Shown here: piece by piece, positions 5,667-7,264 of the stretch
Layout of the letters: each line of letters starts with the position of its first letter
Numbering within the stretch: position 1 is the first letter of the stretch
Source of the DNA: JBLHLB01 sp047618505
Lineage (GTDB): Bacteria; Planctomycetota; UBA1135; GCA-002686595
Length of the DNA stretch: 7,264 bases
Reading direction: 5' to 3'
Assembly (NCBI GenBank): GCA_047618505.1
Contig: JBLHLB010000208.1
Location: forward strand, 1-7,264
Program-made: the position numbers and the translations under genes
The notes under the pieces: generated by a model
Seen by the model: the letters and a program-made list of their open reading frames with translations, nothing else
What the model was told of the DNA's origin: nothing
Database searches by the model: none

Positions 5667-6521
5667 CTACTCGTAGTCGTAGAAGCCCTTCTTGACCTTT
5701 CGGCCTAGGCGTCCGGCGGCAACCATACGGCGCAGCAGCGGACAGGGTCGGTACTTTGAATCGCCCAAACCCGTGTGCAGGACTTCCATGATGTCCAGGC
5801 ACACGTCTAGTCCGATCAGGTCCGCTAGGGCCAAGGGCCCCATGGGATGATTCATGCCAAGCAGCATAACCGTGTCGATCGCCTCCTTGCTGGCGACACC
5901 CTCCATCAAGCAGAAAACCGCCTCATTGATCATGGGCATCAACACTCGGTTGGAGACGAAGCCCGGATAGTCGTTGACCTCAACCGGCGTCTTGCCAATG
6001 GCGCGACTTGCCTCGAGCACCAGCTCGGTGGTTCCATCCGAAGTCTCCTGACCGCGGATAACCTCGACCAACTTCATGATCGGGACCGGGTTCATGAAGT
6101 GCATCCCGATGACGCGATCGGCGCGCTTGGTCGCGGCGGCAATCTCAGTGATCGAAATGGAGGAGGTGTTCGTCGAAAGGATCGCCTCCGGGCCCGTAAT
6201 GCCGTCGAGCTCGACAAAGATCTTCTTCTTGATGTCGACTTTCTCGACCGCAGCCTCCACCACAAGATCGGCTGACTTTAGGTCGGACAAGGTGGTCGTG
6301 GTCGTGATACGGGCGACGACTGCCTTGGCGTCATCCTCGCTGAGCTTGCCCTTCTTGACGACGCGGGCCAGGCTCTTCTCGATGGCCGCAACGCCGCGAG
6401 TTAAGGCCTCGGCATTCAGATCCACAAGGGTCACAGCGGTACCGAAGCTCGCAAAAGTCTGGGCGATACCATTGCCCATTGTGCCGGCGCCGATGACGCC
6501 GACGTTGGTGAAGCCCGCCAT
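5667..6521 (-). CDS. hbd: 3-hydroxybutyryl-CoA dehydrogenase
   Basis: This enzyme oxidises (S)-3-hydroxyacyl-CoA to 3-ketoacyl-CoA with NAD+ (or the reverse), the third step of beta-oxidation. The 284-residue length is typical. The Rossmann motif VIGAGTMGNGIA is at 9-20, and the acidic Asp34 in LVDLN indicates NAD preference. The active-site set falls at the spacing of the human HAD enzyme: Ser120 in NTSS, His141 in GMHFMNP, Glu153 in LVEV and Asn191 in FVSNR. The C-terminal domain ends in KKGFYDYE, the normal terminus. I chose the ATG at 6521, with GGAGG 10 nt upstream inside the thiolase end; an upstream in-frame start at 6572 would add 17 basic residues that fit no family. The thiolase stop is only 2 nt upstream, so the two are almost certainly co-transcribed and probably coupled. 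Confidence 0.97.
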   Translation of the reverse strand: MAGFTNVGVIGAGTMGNGIAQTFASFGTAVTLVDLNAEALTRGVAAIEKSLARVVKKGKLSEDDAKAVVARITTTTTLSDLKSADLVVEAAVEKVDIKKKIFVELDGITGPEAILSTNTSSISITEIAAATKRADRVIGMHFMNPVPIMKLVEVIRGQETSDGTTELVLEASRAIGKTPVEVNDYPGFVSNRVLMPMINEAVFCLMEGVASKEAIDTVMLLGMNHPMGPLALADLIGLDVCLDIMEVLHTGLGDSKYRPCPLLRRMVAAGRLGRKVKKGFYDYE

Positions 6522-6523
6522 CC

Positions 6524-7264
6524 CTAAAGAGCCTCCACAGCGAGGGAAACGGCGTTTCCGCCGCCTAGGCACAGGGAGGCCATGCCGTTCCCGGCACCTC
6601 TGTCGCGCATGGCGTAGAGCAACGTTGTGAGGATGCGTGCACCGGAGGCACCGATGGGGTGACCCAGGGCAACGGCGCCGCCGTGGACGTTCACGCGCTC
6701 CGAATCAAGCTCAAGCACACGCGTCAGAGCGCAGGCTGCCGAGGAGAAGGCTTCGTTGATTTCATGCAACTCGAAATCAGCCGGCTTACGGCCGAGCTTG
6801 TCGGACAGCTTCCGAATCGAAACCTCCGGCGCCATCATGACCCACTCGGGGGCCATGCCGCCGGTGGCGTAACCAGAGATGCGCGCCATGGGCTTGAGGC
6901 CCAGGGCCTTGGCCTTGTCGGCGCTCATTACGACCAGGGCGGAGGCGCCATCGTTAATGGCCGAAGCGTTCGCCGCCGTAACCGTTCCGTCCTTCTTGAA
7001 AGCCGGGCGCATCTTCGCCAGACCTTCGGGGCTGTTGCCCGCGCGGATAGTTTCGTCGGTGTTGAATGCGATCGGATCCGCCTTGCGCTGGGGAACTTCG
7101 ACACTGAACTTCTCACCGTCAAACTTGCCTGCTGCCGTGGCCGCCGCCGCCTTGGCGTGGCTGTTGCACGCAAACTCGTCCTGGGCCAGACGCGTGATGT
7201 CGTACTTGTCCGCGACCAACTCGCCCGTCATTCCCATGTGGAAGTCGTTGTAAATGTCCCACAG
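6524..7264 (-). CDS. Acetyl-CoA acetyltransferase / 3-ketoacyl-CoA thiolase, 5'-truncated by the window edge
   Basis: The last 246 residues of a thiolase are visible; the frame runs open to the right edge, starting in LWDIYNDFH, so about 150 N-terminal residues, including the nucleophilic Cys of the Cys89 type, lie outside. The enzyme cleaves 3-ketoacyl-CoA with CoA to acetyl-CoA, or condenses two acetyl-CoA. Visible motifs, counting from the edge: AASAINDGASA-type substrate loop near 98-109 (here ANASAINDGASA), NEAF (170-173), NVHGGAVALGHPIGASG with the catalytic His202, and SLCLGGGNAVSLAVEAL with the second catalytic Cys232. The Gly after GGG-X is replaced by Ala (GGGNA). It lies 2 nt before hbd and carries that gene's Shine-Dalgarno in its last codons. 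It could act in acetoacetyl-CoA formation or in beta-oxidation; the visible half does not decide this. Confidence 0.95.
   Translation of the reverse strand: MWDIYNDFHMGMTGELVADKYDITRLAQDEFACNSHAKAAAATAAGKFDGEKFSVEVPQRKADPIAFNTDETIRAGNSPEGLAKMRPAFKKDGTVTAANASAINDGASALVVMSADKAKALGLKPMARISGYATGGMAPEWVMMAPEVSIRKLSDKLGRKPADFELHEINEAFSSAACALTRVLELDSERVNVHGGAVALGHPIGASGARILTTLLYAMRDRGAGNGMASLCLGGGNAVSLAVEAL

Noticed and set aside
5847..6630. Plus-strand ORFs opposite hbd and thiolase
   Set aside because: They are antisense to genes whose catalytic residues all align with their families; the plus-strand translations show no domain.

Overview
The window comes from a GC-rich bacterium (roughly 60% G+C by eye, with G/C-biased third codon positions in the genes). 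No rRNA, tRNA or lineage-specific marker is present. The mix of short-chain beta-oxidation genes, a leaderless cobalamin-binding-type protein and a MerR/excisionase-like helix-turn-helix protein would fit a myxobacterial/deltaproteobacterial, planctomycete or similar environmental genome, but the lineage cannot be fixed from this sequence.

Layout: (i) nt 1-1032, plus strand, an unrecognised protein with an 80-residue region in which every second residue is alanine and the others are mostly Lys, Asp or Glu, followed by about 245 residues of unrecognised globular sequence. (ii) nt 1029-7264, minus strand, seven genes in one direction. In transcription order they are a thiolase (N-terminal part beyond the right edge), a 3-hydroxybutyryl-CoA dehydrogenase, an acyl-CoA dehydrogenase, a small helix-turn-helix protein, a second acyl-CoA dehydrogenase, a metallo-beta-lactamase-fold hydrolase and a BtuF-like helical-backbone metal receptor. 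The two blocks converge, and their stop codons share one palindromic CTAG.

The minus-strand genes look like a short- or branched-chain acyl-CoA oxidation operon. The acyl-CoA dehydrogenases would make the enoyl-CoA, Hbd would oxidise the 3-hydroxyacyl-CoA and the thiolase would release acetyl-CoA. The enoyl-CoA hydratase needed between these steps is not in the window. Thiolase-hbd (2-nt gap), acyl-CoA dehydrogenase-MBL hydrolase (ATGA overlap) and MBL-BtuF-like (6-nt gap) are tightly packed. The helix-turn-helix gene has 98-158 nt on each side, the only real non-coding space in the cluster.

Most of the window is ordinary metabolic sequence. The parts worth a second look are the non-coding stretch before the helix-turn-helix gene (two identical 10-bp direct repeats 22 bp apart, a strong Shine-Dalgarno and a four-codon leader ORF whose stop overlaps a GTG start), the Ala-alternating repeat protein, and the lactonase-like MBL enzyme coupled to an acyl-CoA dehydrogenase. 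I found no CRISPR array, insertion sequence, RNA gene, attachment site or convincing intrinsic terminator.
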